NCBI RefSeq assembly: GCF_000237925.1
Contig: NC_031498.1
Span: 10,442,422-10,506,421, forward strand
Source of the DNA: Schistosoma mansoni
Lineage: Eukaryota; Platyhelminthes; Trematoda; Strigeidida; Schistosomatidae
Direction of reading: 5' to 3'
Length of the DNA stretch: 64,000 nt
How positions within the stretch are numbered: position 1 is the stretch's first letter; each line of letters opens with the position of its first letter. The translations under genes were made by a program, and so were the position numbers. The notes under the pieces were generated by a model that saw only the letters and a list, made by a program, of their open reading frames with translations, ran no database searches and was not told where the DNA came from. Positions 35,524-47,700 of this stretch are shown here, piece after piece.

Positions 35524-35683
35524 GAGGTGTTTTTAAGTTTACTGAATATGGCTTAATGATATTTGTAATTTTAAAGAACATAAAAACAATCAAATAGCTA
35601 AATAGGAAAACAAATAATTAGTTCTTTAGATAAGAGTAAATTACATATGTTCAGTACATATTTAAATTCACTTAGTATTGTTT

Positions 35684-35795
35684 ATTTGAATCTTCCCATC
35701 GATGTTTTTGGGCTGCAACTGGTCAGTCTCTAATTGGCATATGTGCATACTGTGCGTATCGCCTCGATATAGCCTGAATTCACAAGCCATGGGAA
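35684..35795 (-). mobile_element. SINE tail, inverted
   Basis: The reverse complement matches the 3' part of the hammerhead SINE at 28556-28670 (CATATGCC, GACTGACCAGTTGCAG, GGGAAGATTCAAA blocks) at about 88 percent by eye. The head is absent. It lies head-to-tail against the next SINE. Confidence 0.75.
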
Positions 35796-35857
35796 GATTC
35801 AAATAAACAATACTAAGTGAATTTAAACTTCACCCCATCGCACAAGCAAGTGGCTAT

Positions 35858-36035
35858 CAGGACTCAATGGCCGAGTGGATAACGCAATGGCGTTTGAAGC
35901 GAAAGGTATTGGGTTCGAGTCCCAGAGTGAACATCAACTCTGAGATGCAGGTACATCCAGCCGACGAGTCCCAAATAGGACGAAACGCGTGTCAAACTGG
36001 ATTCCACTGCTGGTCACTATCCATCTTTGCTTACC
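35858..36035 (+). mobile_element. tRNA-headed SINE with hammerhead, 3' truncated
   Basis: A clear pol III head: TGGCCGAGTGG (box A) and GGTTCGAGTCC (box B), then the hammerhead region, ending soon after ATCCATCTTTGCTTA. Over the shared part it is about 90 percent like 28380-28550. The head resembles a Ser/Leu-type tRNA but lacks a CCA-ready acceptor stem, so it is not a tRNA gene. Confidence 0.88.
35949..36006 (+). ncRNA. Hammerhead ribozyme, near-intact but mutated core
   Basis: Arms AGGTACATCCAG and CTGGATTCCAC, stem II GTCC-CAAATA-GGAC, GAAA and a GTC triplet are all present. The conserved CTGATGA reads CCGACGA, two T-to-C changes at core positions normally required for cleavage. The sequence before the 3' arm carries a short insertion (GTCAAACTGG). 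It is probably inactive. Confidence 0.85.
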
Positions 36036-36462
36036 ATTCAGTACATATTGTTTAAACCAGATATCATAAGTTCAAAAGCCATAGCACTTAAATAAATCAC
36101 TGAATTTATATAACTTTTGACAAAATCTTATAAATCTATGATAATAAAAATATTGAAGTCATGGCAAATTTTGATAATGATCACTTGATACTAAATGAAA
36201 AGCTGTTATGAATTAGAGGTACCGTTAGTACATAATAATTAATACAAGAAAACATCAAATAAGACCATCTTAATTTTATTTACATATCAATATTATGTTA
36301 ACTGAATAAATTTCGCAAATTATAGTACCCGCGTATTGTACATGTTTGGTTGAACTTACGTTTTTCCAAATAATACAATATAGTTTATTTATTGTGAACC
36401 AGAACGAATATCACCATTATAACCCAGGCGCGATTTTATTCATCTCGTACAATCTATCGTTT

Positions 36463-36464
<2 letters not shown>

Positions 36465-36509
<45 letters not shown>
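36465..36509. repeat. AT microsatellite
   Basis: About 22 AT units in the spacer between the KCTD and ESS2 genes. Confidence 0.95.
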
Positions 36510-36512
<3 letters not shown>

Positions 36513-37758
36513 AGTAACGTGTTTCCGATCTTAAAACATCCAATGCGGAATGATCACCTCAAGGCATTTCTTATTATAAATAGATACATATTTGTATGTC
36601 AGTGTTACACAGGCTCAGATGAATGATTAAGAAACGTTTTAGGAATGCTCTAGGAAAGAAGAAGCGATAAAGAATAACGGAGTATGAGGAGATGAGGTGA
36701 AACAAGGTACGAAAGAAAGACAAATGAATAGTTTAGCTAGTAAGAATTTGAAAGTAATATTGAAGAAATATAAAAGTCCGCAGTGACAATGCCAGAACAA
36801 TGTTAACCTATATTTTGCCTTTAGGCTAGTTTTATAAGTTAGAGTTAACTAGCCTAAGGTAATTTAAATAAGTAGAGGAAAATAGTTGAATAGAAACTGA
36901 AGTTTTTAAGTTATAAAGAAACTTAAAATGGGTAAACAAACAATAAATATTCCTATAAAAGTAAAGCAATGAAAAGAAATATTTTAGCGCAAATAAACGT
37001 TAATTTAAATGGGAAATAGAGGAGCGAAATTCCTAAACTAGCTTTGTTTGTGTTTGAACTTGAAAGATACACAAATTCAGAGAAAATGACTTCTAAACTT
37101 AGGAATAATGCTTAACTTACGTGTCGACTTGGTGTTCTGAAATTCTAATTTAATAATAAGGGAATCATTATAGTGTTTTCGTTTTTAAAGCAGAGTATTT
37201 GAGAGACAAAACTATAAAATATATGGAGTATCAAAGGAAAAATAAAAGAACCCAGTTATCAAAATCTAGGAAACTGAAAGTAAATTTCAAAACATTAGCG
37301 ATTATTTTATAAGTATCAATAGCAAGGTTTGGTTTGCCAATTCTAGGTTCATGATGTCGCGAAGCGCCAGAAATCCAATTTTCCCATTCAGATACCAGGA
37401 ATACATCACTATTTTATTGGTATTGATGATTTCTATGAATTACCAAGTACCGTAAAAGTGTATAACTTAGGATACATAATTTTTTTGAAGGTACTACTTG
37501 GATCCATCTAATTATATGAGAGCTTTTCATATAACGAATATTTCAGTTCAGTAAATAAAAGATTTCTTCATCTAGGGAAACAATTTGAATTACTTCCTCA
37601 CAAGAACGTGATTCAGTAAACATTTTTGTCCACTGATAAATGCGAATTTTTATCTACATGGAGTTGATTGTATTCACAGAAATACACTTTACGATCCAGT
37701 GATGTTAAGTATACGTTACATTTAATAGTTTAATATTTGAAACTGTGGAAACATGACG

Positions 37759-38191
37759 TGTAGTATCGGTTGGTATATATAGTTCATATACTTCATTCCA
37801 GCTTCTGGACAAGCCAATTTACTTTTCCATCATGAGTCATGTTTTGACCTTGTTAATTATTCACTTATCAATCCTGACCATTTTTTTTATATGAGCGTAT
37901 GTGTGTGTACACTTTTTATCTTATTCATCACATGTCTGTAACTTATGCTTATCGGACTGTAAATATTGATCAACACTTGGTAAAAGTGAGTTGGCTTACC
38001 AGCCATCTCCAATGCGTGTCATTTATGCTTCGCTCGCTGATATTTGCTCATATGGTTATAGCATTCTGATCTGTGTCATTTGTTAATAAAACTGTAGTTG
38101 CCGCTTCTCTTTACCTTCTGATTTTATGCACCGTTAAGATTTGTATTACAACGGTTATCGAGATGAATGATTAACGAAGCACGGCATTACA
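37759..38191. mobile_element. Solo LTR with 4-bp target-site duplication
   Basis: A 433 bp element with TGTAGTATCGG and GGCATTACA ends, flanked by GACG on both sides (37755-37758 and 38192-38195). It shares the AATAAAACTGTAG signal and most of its length with 2500-2916. No internal domains remain. The intact duplication suggests a fairly young insertion. Confidence 0.88.
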
Positions 38192-39029
38192 GACGTAAGC
38201 CATCATCCTTTTGTAAAAAAACTACATGCTTAGAATTTATTTCTCACTGAGATATTACTATGTGTAAATTCATCCGTCTATATGGATGCTTTCATTCAAA
38301 TAAAATGTGGCTTGCAATTGTTGAGGATCTATTAGCTTAATCAAATTTCTGAAATGTATTGGTCTGAAATATCATAGTAATATTCAAATACTATTATACT
38401 ATTAATTCACAATTTCCCAGACAGTATTGAGTGAGCAAGTAAAAAGTGAAGATTAAGAAGTTATGTGTGACAGAAGAGGAATGAAGTAGCGATTGTCTGA
38501 GATGACTTGCCATTTGAAGGTCAGATACTTCTGAAATGGTCAAGGCAAACCACAAGTTTGTTGTCCGTTCTTCATCCATTAACATAGACAGAAACACAAT
38601 TTTCTGTCAAAATGACTATATAATAACATCCAGTAGTATCATGAAGGTTAACTCGGGTATAAGTGGTCATGTAACAACTTAAGTTGGGTGGTTAAGAGTT
38701 GATAATGCCAAAATATTATCGCTTAATTATTTACTTACTTCCTTTTTTTGTTTGGGCACTATATTTTCTATCATCCCATATTGAAAGTTAAAACTTTTGC
38801 GTGCTGAAAATAAGAAACTAGCACTTCAACCTCTCTGTTCCACTATCGGAATAAAGGCCTGTCAAAACAACTAGTCTAGCTGTTTCTACATATAAAACGA
38901 ATGGTATCTACAGGCAATAAAGACCTAGTCGTCAGAAAAAGCGGACGTCATGAAGAGTTACATCGAACGCTCATAAAACACTTGATAGTGATGCATCTAG
39001 TTACTGATATTTGTCAGTATTGTGAAGAG

Positions 39030-39356
39030 TTTGAGGATACGACTAGTATTCTAGTTTGACAACTAGCGACCAGCAGCACCTCCTATATTCGAAACTTCTT
39101 CCACTCAATAGAAATCAGAAGTCAGACGAGAAGAGGTAGGAAAGATATATTTGATACGTTATCAATATATCGAGGAACGTTTATTCTAAGCTGACTAGTG
39201 AACGTAGGAGCAGTGTTCCACGCCGAGTTGAAACGCGATCTGGTACGGATGCATGACCGAAAGCTTTCAGTTAAATAAGTCCACTTAAACAACGTGGTCA
39301 GCATCCAATGTCGAACACTTAATGAGCTATTGATTTTGGGGAATTATTTACAGCTA
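39030..39356 (+). repeat. Interspersed repeat A, copy 3
   Basis: Nearly the same as 22584-22905 and ends at the same base motif (TTTACAGCTACA), directly followed by the Ty3-type fossil at 39357. The shared right boundary at two sites marks a true element end. Confidence 0.75.
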
Positions 39357-40990
39357 CAGATCACTCCCCCCCTAGTGAGATAGTGATGCCCCTAAGACGT
39401 GACCAGCCAGAAGTTTAAACCCAACGAGTTTGTCGTTGGCAAACACTCTTCTGATAGCTTGCTTCGTTTAGCAGCGTCTGGTCGTCTTTCCTTAAACTAA
39501 GGGGCCATGAGGTACAACATAGCAATAAAGAAATAAAGTACAGTGAAAATTTCGGTTCCTTGTGAAACTTCGTCGTTCTTTTCTAGCCGTCCTGGAAAAG
39601 AGAAAAAATAAAACGTGTGAGTGCATATCGAAAATACACTGGTACTTGCGTAGGGACACAAGATGAGCGGAAAAAAATAAATTAATACACTTGCAACAGC
39701 GTAAGAGCGATCGAAAAAAATTGGTTTTTTTGGGTTTTGTTTTTATATAAAAAAATATAAATACGCTCAAAAAAATAAATGTTTTGTTTTTTGTTTTTGA
39801 AATAAATAAAAAAATGAGCATATTAAAAAATTATTTTTTATAATAAATAATGAAAAGGGAATTCGAGATTAAGTTTGTGTCCTACGTGCAATAATCGTTC
39901 TGGAAATCTTACTCTTCTTCCAGAACACGTTGTTTTAAGTTTATTTTCCGATGTTGACGAAGGTGTGTGTCGGCTGTCGTGTGGGGTACTACGAGTGTGG
40001 GAGCCGTGTTGTACCGAAGGAAATTCGACGTAGCTAGGGTTTCCTTCTAAGTACGCTGCTTTGAGGCGATCGATACGATGCTATCGTTCGTGCCGTTCTT
40101 ATCGACTACATAGTACTTGGGTTCACGTTGAATAACTTTGAGGGGTCCTTCGTGTGCTGATTCGAGAGGTCGTCCATGTGAGTCTCGACGAACGAAGACG
40201 TGTGTACCATGTCGTAATTCAGGTTGAACGAAAACATCAGTTGATTGAGGTCGAGTGTGAGCAGGTTTAACTGAACGCATAGCGTTTGTAAGCCTACTCG
40301 TGTAAGAGTTTAGATCCATGTTCACTGAAGAAGCCGAAGGATCTACGAATTCTCCTGGAAGTCGGAGTGTCGTTCCGTAAACGAGTTGAGATGCAGTGTA
40401 TCCAATGTCAGCTTTCACTGCATTGCGGATACCTAGTAAGACGAGTGGAAGAGCGTCTGTTCACTGTGAAACGTTTGTAGCTGATAGTGAAGCTTTAAGT
40501 TATCGATGAAAACGTTCTACCAACCCGTTTGCATGTGGGTGGTATGCTGTCGTTCGGAAGCGAGTGATTCCTAATTGTGAGGTTAGACAACGGAAAAGTC
40601 CAGATTCGAACTGGCGTCCGCGGTCTGTAGTGACGGTTGAAGGGCAGCCGAAATTTGCTACCCATCGTTCGACGAAAGCGCGAACCACACTTTCAGCAGT
40701 AATGTTCGTAATCGGTACTGCTTCTGGCCATCGAGTGAAACGGTTTGCGCATGTTAAGAGATATGAGTATCCGTTTGAATCGGGTAACGGTCCTACCAAA
40801 TCTAGATGAACGTGGTCGAAACGAGCGTCAGGGGTTTTGAAAGAGCCTAAGGGACATTTGTTGTGTCTTATGACCTTAGATTTCTGACAGCTTACACAAG
40901 AGCGTGCCCACTTCCTCACGTCTTTATTCATGCCAGGTCAGCAAGACCGTTCGGCTTAAGCTTGATTGTTGCACGGACGCCTGGATTAGA
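39357..40990 (-). mobile_element. Ty3/gypsy-type fossil, integrase to 3' end
   Basis: Minus-strand open stretches at 40500-40931 and 40047-40418 show an integrase: the zinc-binding end (CVSCQK), the catalytic core with DLVGPLP, TDRGRQFES and a downstream glutamate in HPHANGLVERFHR (DD-E layout), then a linker and C-terminal region. From about 39870 to 39357 there is an AT-rich 3' non-coding part that may contain an LTR. RT, RNase H and gag are absent. It is truncated at its 5' side and broken a few times. A related piece lies at 1390-1545. Confidence 0.85.
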
Positions 40991-41604
40991 AAGATTGTGC
41001 AACGTATTGAAGACGTTGCGTCTTATATGAGAGGCCCGTCTACTTGGTTAAGATAGGAATATTGTAACATCATAGGTTATGTCGAAGTCAAACTATGTGA
41101 TTGGTGCCTAACATAGCATAACCCACTATGATAATCAGAACAGTCGGCTTCTATTTTGACTGTACAGATCATACAAGTACCTTTCTAAACAACGGCTTAT
41201 AGTGGCAAAGATAGATATGTGAAGTAGGATGTGGAACCACTACTGTTTGGGCATATAAGTTAGCGTTGCTCCATCCGTGATCTTGGAGAGGCCCCATTGA
41301 CTGTTCATCTTTCATTTGACAACCATACAAAGAAAAGTTGGCTCAGTCAGAAGAATTGTTTGTCGAGAGTTTAGTGGTGGTTCACTGAACATATGACACA
41401 AACAAATAAATATCGAACTGATTGTAAACTGTGCAACAAAGTAGTTAAACTGCCGCATTTCAAACATGGACAGAGACTTGAAGAGGTACTTAAGCAGAAA
41501 GAAGCAAGCGCGAAGCGAAAATCGAGCTATTTCAACACATTGAATCTCTGAACGTCGTTCAGTTTTATGGGCGGAAACTTTGCTTTTAGCGCTACCGTTT
41601 TTAC

Positions 41605-41727
41605 ATGGATCAAGTATCGTCTAAAGTGATACACGATGTTAGTGGTCGGAAGAAACTTATTAGTTTCAATCCAATCCAGGGTCGAATCACAACTCAAACA
41701 GTCCGGGATGAAGAAGAATATATGGAG
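41605..41727 (+). CDS. ESS2: ESS2 exon 1
   Basis: Residues 1-41, ending DEEEYME. The donor is ATGGAG|GTATTA. The reading continues past the donor to a stop, but joining to exon 2 restores the conserved EEY-x-E ... IQRDFFP order. Confidence 0.87.
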
Positions 41728-44700
41728 GTATTACGAAATCTATCTGAGTTTATTCATTTTGTTGATATGATGAGTTTATTTTGTTAACTCAGTTTAGACA
41801 CATCAATAGAGATTATTTCTAATCATGCGTTACAAGTTTTTAGATCATCATTTGTACAATACATGTTTGGGATGGTTGTTAGAAACCTCAAGTAACATGT
41901 GGCCTCAGAATTTTTGTTCTTTATTTCTCTTACTTTGCCTTAACGCCACATCCCTAGTGCTTGGTCTTGAATATTGCCATTGTTACTCGATTATACCTCT
42001 TTATTGTCATTGATAAAGGAAGGTCATCCGATATATATGCGCCACACAAAAAATTGTCATTTCATTTCACTTGTGTGAGGGCCATGATACTGCCTGGGTC
42101 CGCAGACCGAAGCAGGTGGTTTTCTCAGGGGGCCACATCCCCAGCCTTTGACCTAAAAGTCTAATCCATAAGGTAGTGAAGCATTGTGAGAAAATGCAGT
42201 CCCATGGTAACCGGTGACCAACAATAGGTTCATACGCCATTTGTTCCCTCAGGGTACCGGAGCCCATGTGAACCACTGGTTTGAAATCAAGGTTTCTCAA
42301 CTCCACTAGGTAGACCCTCCGTGTCCATCAAACCGGTAAAGCACTGGACATTCGATTTTCGTCCTCTCAATTCTATGAACAACAGCCCAGCTACGAGAAG
42401 GCAGTGAGTATGACTTTCCTGGCAGAGACTGTATACGTAAGGTAGTGGGTACTGTGCAAATCATGTGACAAAGTACATAGTGTTATGCTACTTAAGAAGG
42501 GGTGTTCAATTGCATTTCAGTTCTTATGAAATTAGCATGTTCATTAGATTAACCAAATATAATTAAGGTTTCTTTTCCTGGTTAATACATATTGTGTTTC
42601 AGTCAATTTGTGTTTATCAGCGCGTTCATTTTATATTTTAGCATCTGGGAAAAATAATACAACGGGATTTTTTCCCTAGCCTTACAACAAACGAAGAAAA
42701 GGGAGTCGATGGTGAACACAGTGAGCTTAAGGATCGAAGTGCACTTTGTATCGATTCTCATAATCCTGAAAAGAGTAGACATTGAATTGGGAAGTAACTT
42801 GGAGACTTTAGGTGATCCAACTGCTATGTCTTTGGATAAATACATGGCTAATAATACGACGGAAGACGATGCATCCTTCGCGGAGCTAGTTGAAGAAAAC
42901 GAAAGAAAGCAGCGAATTAAGCTGGCCCCTTTTTTCCCTTCTCTTCAGTGTTCTGCACCTGTACGTTCAACCTTGAGTTCTCGTTATCCTTTGACTAGGC
43001 ACCTTTAGACAATCCAAAAACCTTGGCTCTCCCTGGTGTTTCAAATGCTGTTGTTGGACCTAGGGTCACAATTACTGGGAACAATGCTGTTCATTTTAAT
43101 CCTGATGGTACGTCTCAAACCAGGGAGGAATTGCTGGAATTTTTGTCAAAGGAACGTAAAATCGTGTCGACTAATACTCGATTCAAGAGACCTTTCCCAG
43201 TGAATCTGGAAAAAAAACGTACAATGAAACATTTACTTGCAGCAAAGCTGGTAAGTTGGGAATTAGCAGTTCATTTGTACTATGCTAGCTGTTATTTGTG
43301 GTTTGCTACTTTAATCTATCTTGATTTGATCCCATTCTCATTGTAAGACATAAGATTAAAGTGAGCATTGAAAGGTCAGTTAGTCTAAAGATGCATTTTG
43401 CGGTTTTCTGAGTCTTAATATATTTTCTATGAGGACTATATAATACTTTTGTACATTGTGCTTATAATCCGTGACTTTGATTTTATTACCATGAACTGAA
43501 CGAATTCCATCTTTTTCTCTTCTAGCTTCACCAACTAGGATAAAAACACCAGTTTTGCAGATGAAGTTTCTTAACTTTGACCCAGTAGAAAAGTAATTAA
43601 GGTTTATCGATTATATATCAGTAAGTAGTGGTTAGAATAATTAAACTGATTACTTGTCATTATTTGACGAAAACCATGTTAAAAATGTGTCAAAATTCCA
43701 TTGCAGGTTTTCACACTTGGCAATGCTCTGTAACTGGATTTTAATCTAAACTAATCGGTGTTGATTTGAGTAGTAATACTGCTATCCGAAATATAAAAGC
43801 TAATGTGCTTAATAATTGTTCATCTCATAGATTGATTAGTATCAGTTTTCAAAGATTACTTTAATGCAGAAGTAAAATGTATTGTCACCCTAACCACAAT
43901 TAAACTGAGCAGTAATGAGAAATTACTGCACCAAAAAACGTCCTTCGTTGAATACTCATTGCTCTTCATCAATGACGTTATCGGTCTTTTCAGTCTTTTA
44001 AATTAGCCAGTCTTGTGATTTTTGCTTACCAATCTTGTATCCAAGTGACCAGTGCTATTGCTATCTTAAATTAAAAGGTTAGTCATTTTCTATAAGCGGC
44101 GAATTATGTATGCTAAAACGGGGGTTTATTTGTCACTATGTGAATGGAATGCTTTAAAAGCTTATTCAGTCTGAACATTGTCACTGTCTATACGTAACGT
44201 ATTCCACTCTGAATGAGAGCATTAGTAGGTAGATTTTACTTCGCATTTTTAGTCTGTAGGTTAACATGCTATCTGAACTTTACTGACTCATAACCAATGA
44301 AGAAAACATCAATATTTGTCTCTATTAATGTGAAAAAGGATCAACCAATTATTGAGTTCTAGTTCGAAAACTAGTTTAGTTATTTGAAATATTCATGTGG
44401 AGTTTTTAATTACTTGGTTTTATTTTAAACAGGGTCGTATCGGCCTTAATGGTTTAGAAATGAACTCACCATACGGAACTCCTCAGGCTTCTGGGTATAA
44501 ATTTCTTGATTCTTCCCCTTCACCAATGGCAATGTTTCCTCACACACCTTTGATGACTTGGGGTGAATTGGATTCGACACCTTTCCGACTAGATGACAGC
44601 GAAACGACACCATCAGTTGTATCTGGTGGTCCAGCCTTTCGTATCCCATCTCCTTCTCAACGTGAACAGCTTGCCCATCAATTAGCAGATAAAGCAAGTC

Positions 44701-47700
44701 GTCAACGTGTGCGTGATCGTTTGGAAGCAGTTAAAAGAATGCAGTCAGCAGCGTCAAGGTAAGTGTATTTACAATTAAAAATTACTAGTGTTTTACTACC
44801 GTACATTTTAGCACTTAGTTGTCCCACAAATAAATTTAACTCAGACATATTCAAATAAGAATAGATGTGAAAAGGTGGACGTGATTTCCATTCTTGGTAT
44901 ATGTACGCACTACTGATACTGTGAGATATGTACATAAGGTGGAAATGCGTACCTAAAAACAATGTTGTCTCTAGTTATTTATTTATTTATTTAAACACAT
45001 AAATATTGGTACAAAGAAGTACCAGATAAATATGCGCCTCACAAATCTCATTTGATTTGTGTGAGGGCTGTGATACTGTCCAGGTGCCCAGACTGAAGCA
45101 GGTGGTTTTCTTAGGGGGCCACACCCGGAGCCTTTGACCTAAAGATCTGATCCACAAGGCAGTGGAGCATCGTGAGGAGATGCAGTCCCATGGTAGCCGG
45201 TGACCAACAGTTGGTTCATACTCCATTCGTTCCTTCAGGATACTGGAGCCAGCCCATGTGCACCATTGGTTTGGAATCAGGGTTTTCCAACTCCCCTAGG
45301 TGGACCCTCCACATCCACCAACCCGGTGAAAGCGCCGGACATTCGCTTTTCGTCCTCTCAATTTCGTAAACGACAGTAATGCCACGAGAAGGCAGTGAGT
45401 AAGACTTCCCTGGCAGAGGCTATATATTCGCGTGGCCATATGAGAGCATTTCGAGAGGGAGAGCAGACTCTCCCCACTCTCGGCCGTACCAGGGCATTTG
45501 GGGGCACAGACGTTTGGTCGCTGTGGTCTAGTGGTTAGGACATTGCGTTGTTGTCTCTAGTAGTTTTTATGATGCGTTTCTGGTTTCAAATGATCTTATT
45601 CCTCCTTTAAGTTTTACTGAAACATAATCTAATTGTAGGATGAATGTACGATATGATGTGACCTATTCAACAGCAAATGCACTGTGCAGAAGTCTCCTTT
45701 GTGTTACTTTATCACTCAGTTAAGACCATTATTTCTGAAGGAGATATGTAGATAACAGTCATTTGGTCATATGGTCCTCCAAGGATTCATAGACGTACCT
45801 GCTGGACATAACTTTCTCGTCGACTGAATTTTCGGGCATTGATTTCCTACCAGGAGGTCCACTTATCGACTTAGAATACGCAGATGATATAGTCCTGTTT
45901 GGTGAAGACGCTGATAAAATGCAGTCTTTTGGTAGCACTGAGCAGCGATGTTAGGATGTTTAGGATGCGTTTCTGACCTTCTAAATGCAAGTTGTTGCTT
46001 TAAGATGCCTGCGCCAATACCTTAACTAAGGATAGGGAGTAAAGTAGCCGAACGTGTCGACAACTTCACTTATCTTGGAAGTCTGATCAGCCCTAATGGA
46101 TTGGTGTGTGACGAAATCTCTGCATGGATTCAGAAAGCCCGTCTGGCTTTTGCCAACTTACGTCACCTATGGCGAAGACGAGATATCCGTCTATTAATTA
46201 AGGGGCAGGTATACTGCGCAACAGTTCGTTCTGTTTTACTTTACGACCACGAAATGTAGCCATTAAGAGTAGAAGATACTCGTAAGTTACTAGTGTTTGA
46301 CCACAGATGTCTTAGAAATATTGCTCGCATCTGCTGGGATCACCGGGTAAGTAATAGTGGGATTATACGTAGGGTATTAGAGAATGATGGCAAGTCAGTT
46401 GATAAGGTTGTAAATCTCCACCGACTGAGATGTTTGGGCCACGTATTACGTATGCCTGAACACCGACTACCACGACGCGCAATGCTGACCGATGTTGGGG
46501 ATGGTTGGAAAAAAGTTAGGGATGGCAATACCAAAGCGTGGCATCAGTGCTTGAAGTCACTAACTTTTAGTCTGAGCCATGTTGGCAGATGCAGACTACT
46601 TGGTTGGGGTCCGGGTGACTATCGTAACCAATTGTAGGAGACTGTGTGACATGGATGAGAATCGATCACAATGGCGTAGGTGTATACACTCTTTGTGTTC
46701 TCTTAAACCGTGAGATTAAAATTGCTTCATATCTTTCTTCCTGTACTATATCGTTATATACAATCTATCTTTTATATAATACTACCATTGAGTTAGCTAC
46801 TATGAATTTGATGTTCATCTTTTTGTACTAATAAGGTGTAGGGACTTGGACCGATGCATAAATGTACCTAGTCCTATGTTGTAGCTGACTGACGTTGACT
46901 GGTACATGGTTACTGAAGTTCGTTTATTTCGATCCTATATTCATGTATATATTAAAAAGAACAAGCAAAATTGTGCTATTGTGTTTCAACTGTTTCTGAG
47001 TTAATAGTAAATGTGGATGGGTCGTATCGCTCTTTATTGATTCGTATGTAATTTCCACGAACTGTTTCCTTTTGTTCTAGAGGATCTGAGGTTATAGCGA
47101 GCACACTATGATTCAAACATGACTTCATTCACAAATGCTTGTAAAAGTAAGGCAGCTAGAATGCTATTCAGTCATGCTCCCAAAGTTAAGCTTGTAGGGA
47201 GTGTATAGTGTTGATATTTATTTAGACAGGATAATAGAGACTGATCAACTGCAGTCCATAAAATCAGCAGGAAGATTCATTACACCGATACGGATTAAAT
47301 GAAAACTCATACTCGTAACACAAATGAATGGCTATCTGGACTGAGTAGCTAGGTAAGTAACGCGTTGGGGGTTTGAAGTGAAAGACACTAGGCTTGATTA
47401 ATCAAGTCTGACTTATCAATGGTCTCCTAATATAAAACAATTTATGTAGACTGCAATCAAACGATAATATATTAAACTGATAGATATAAATAAGGTTACA
47501 CTAATTTAGCCATCGTACAAATAATGACTTATGAATTATTAACATATTTAACTGAGAAAATAGAACAGAACTAAAATTCGTGCATAGAATGCAAAAAATC
47601 AGTCTTATAAATGTGCCGAAATACTCCAACTATGTAGAGTGACACATCAGAGTAGCACAAATAGTTTGTTATCACGACATAGTAATATAGAACGATTGTA

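Noticed and set aside
35868-35940. A nuclear tRNA gene (Ser/Leu-like)
   Set aside because: Boxes A and B are good, but there is no paired acceptor stem at the expected distance and the sequence runs on into the hammerhead SINE. A related copy sits at 28.4 kb.
44446-44962. Minus-strand frames opposite and after ESS2 exon 5
   Set aside because: Antisense shadow of a strongly conserved exon, and a chance frame in the intron.
45518-45590. A tRNA-Glu or tRNA-Asp gene
   Set aside because: Only the 5' half looks like a tRNA; no box B and no closing stem follow.
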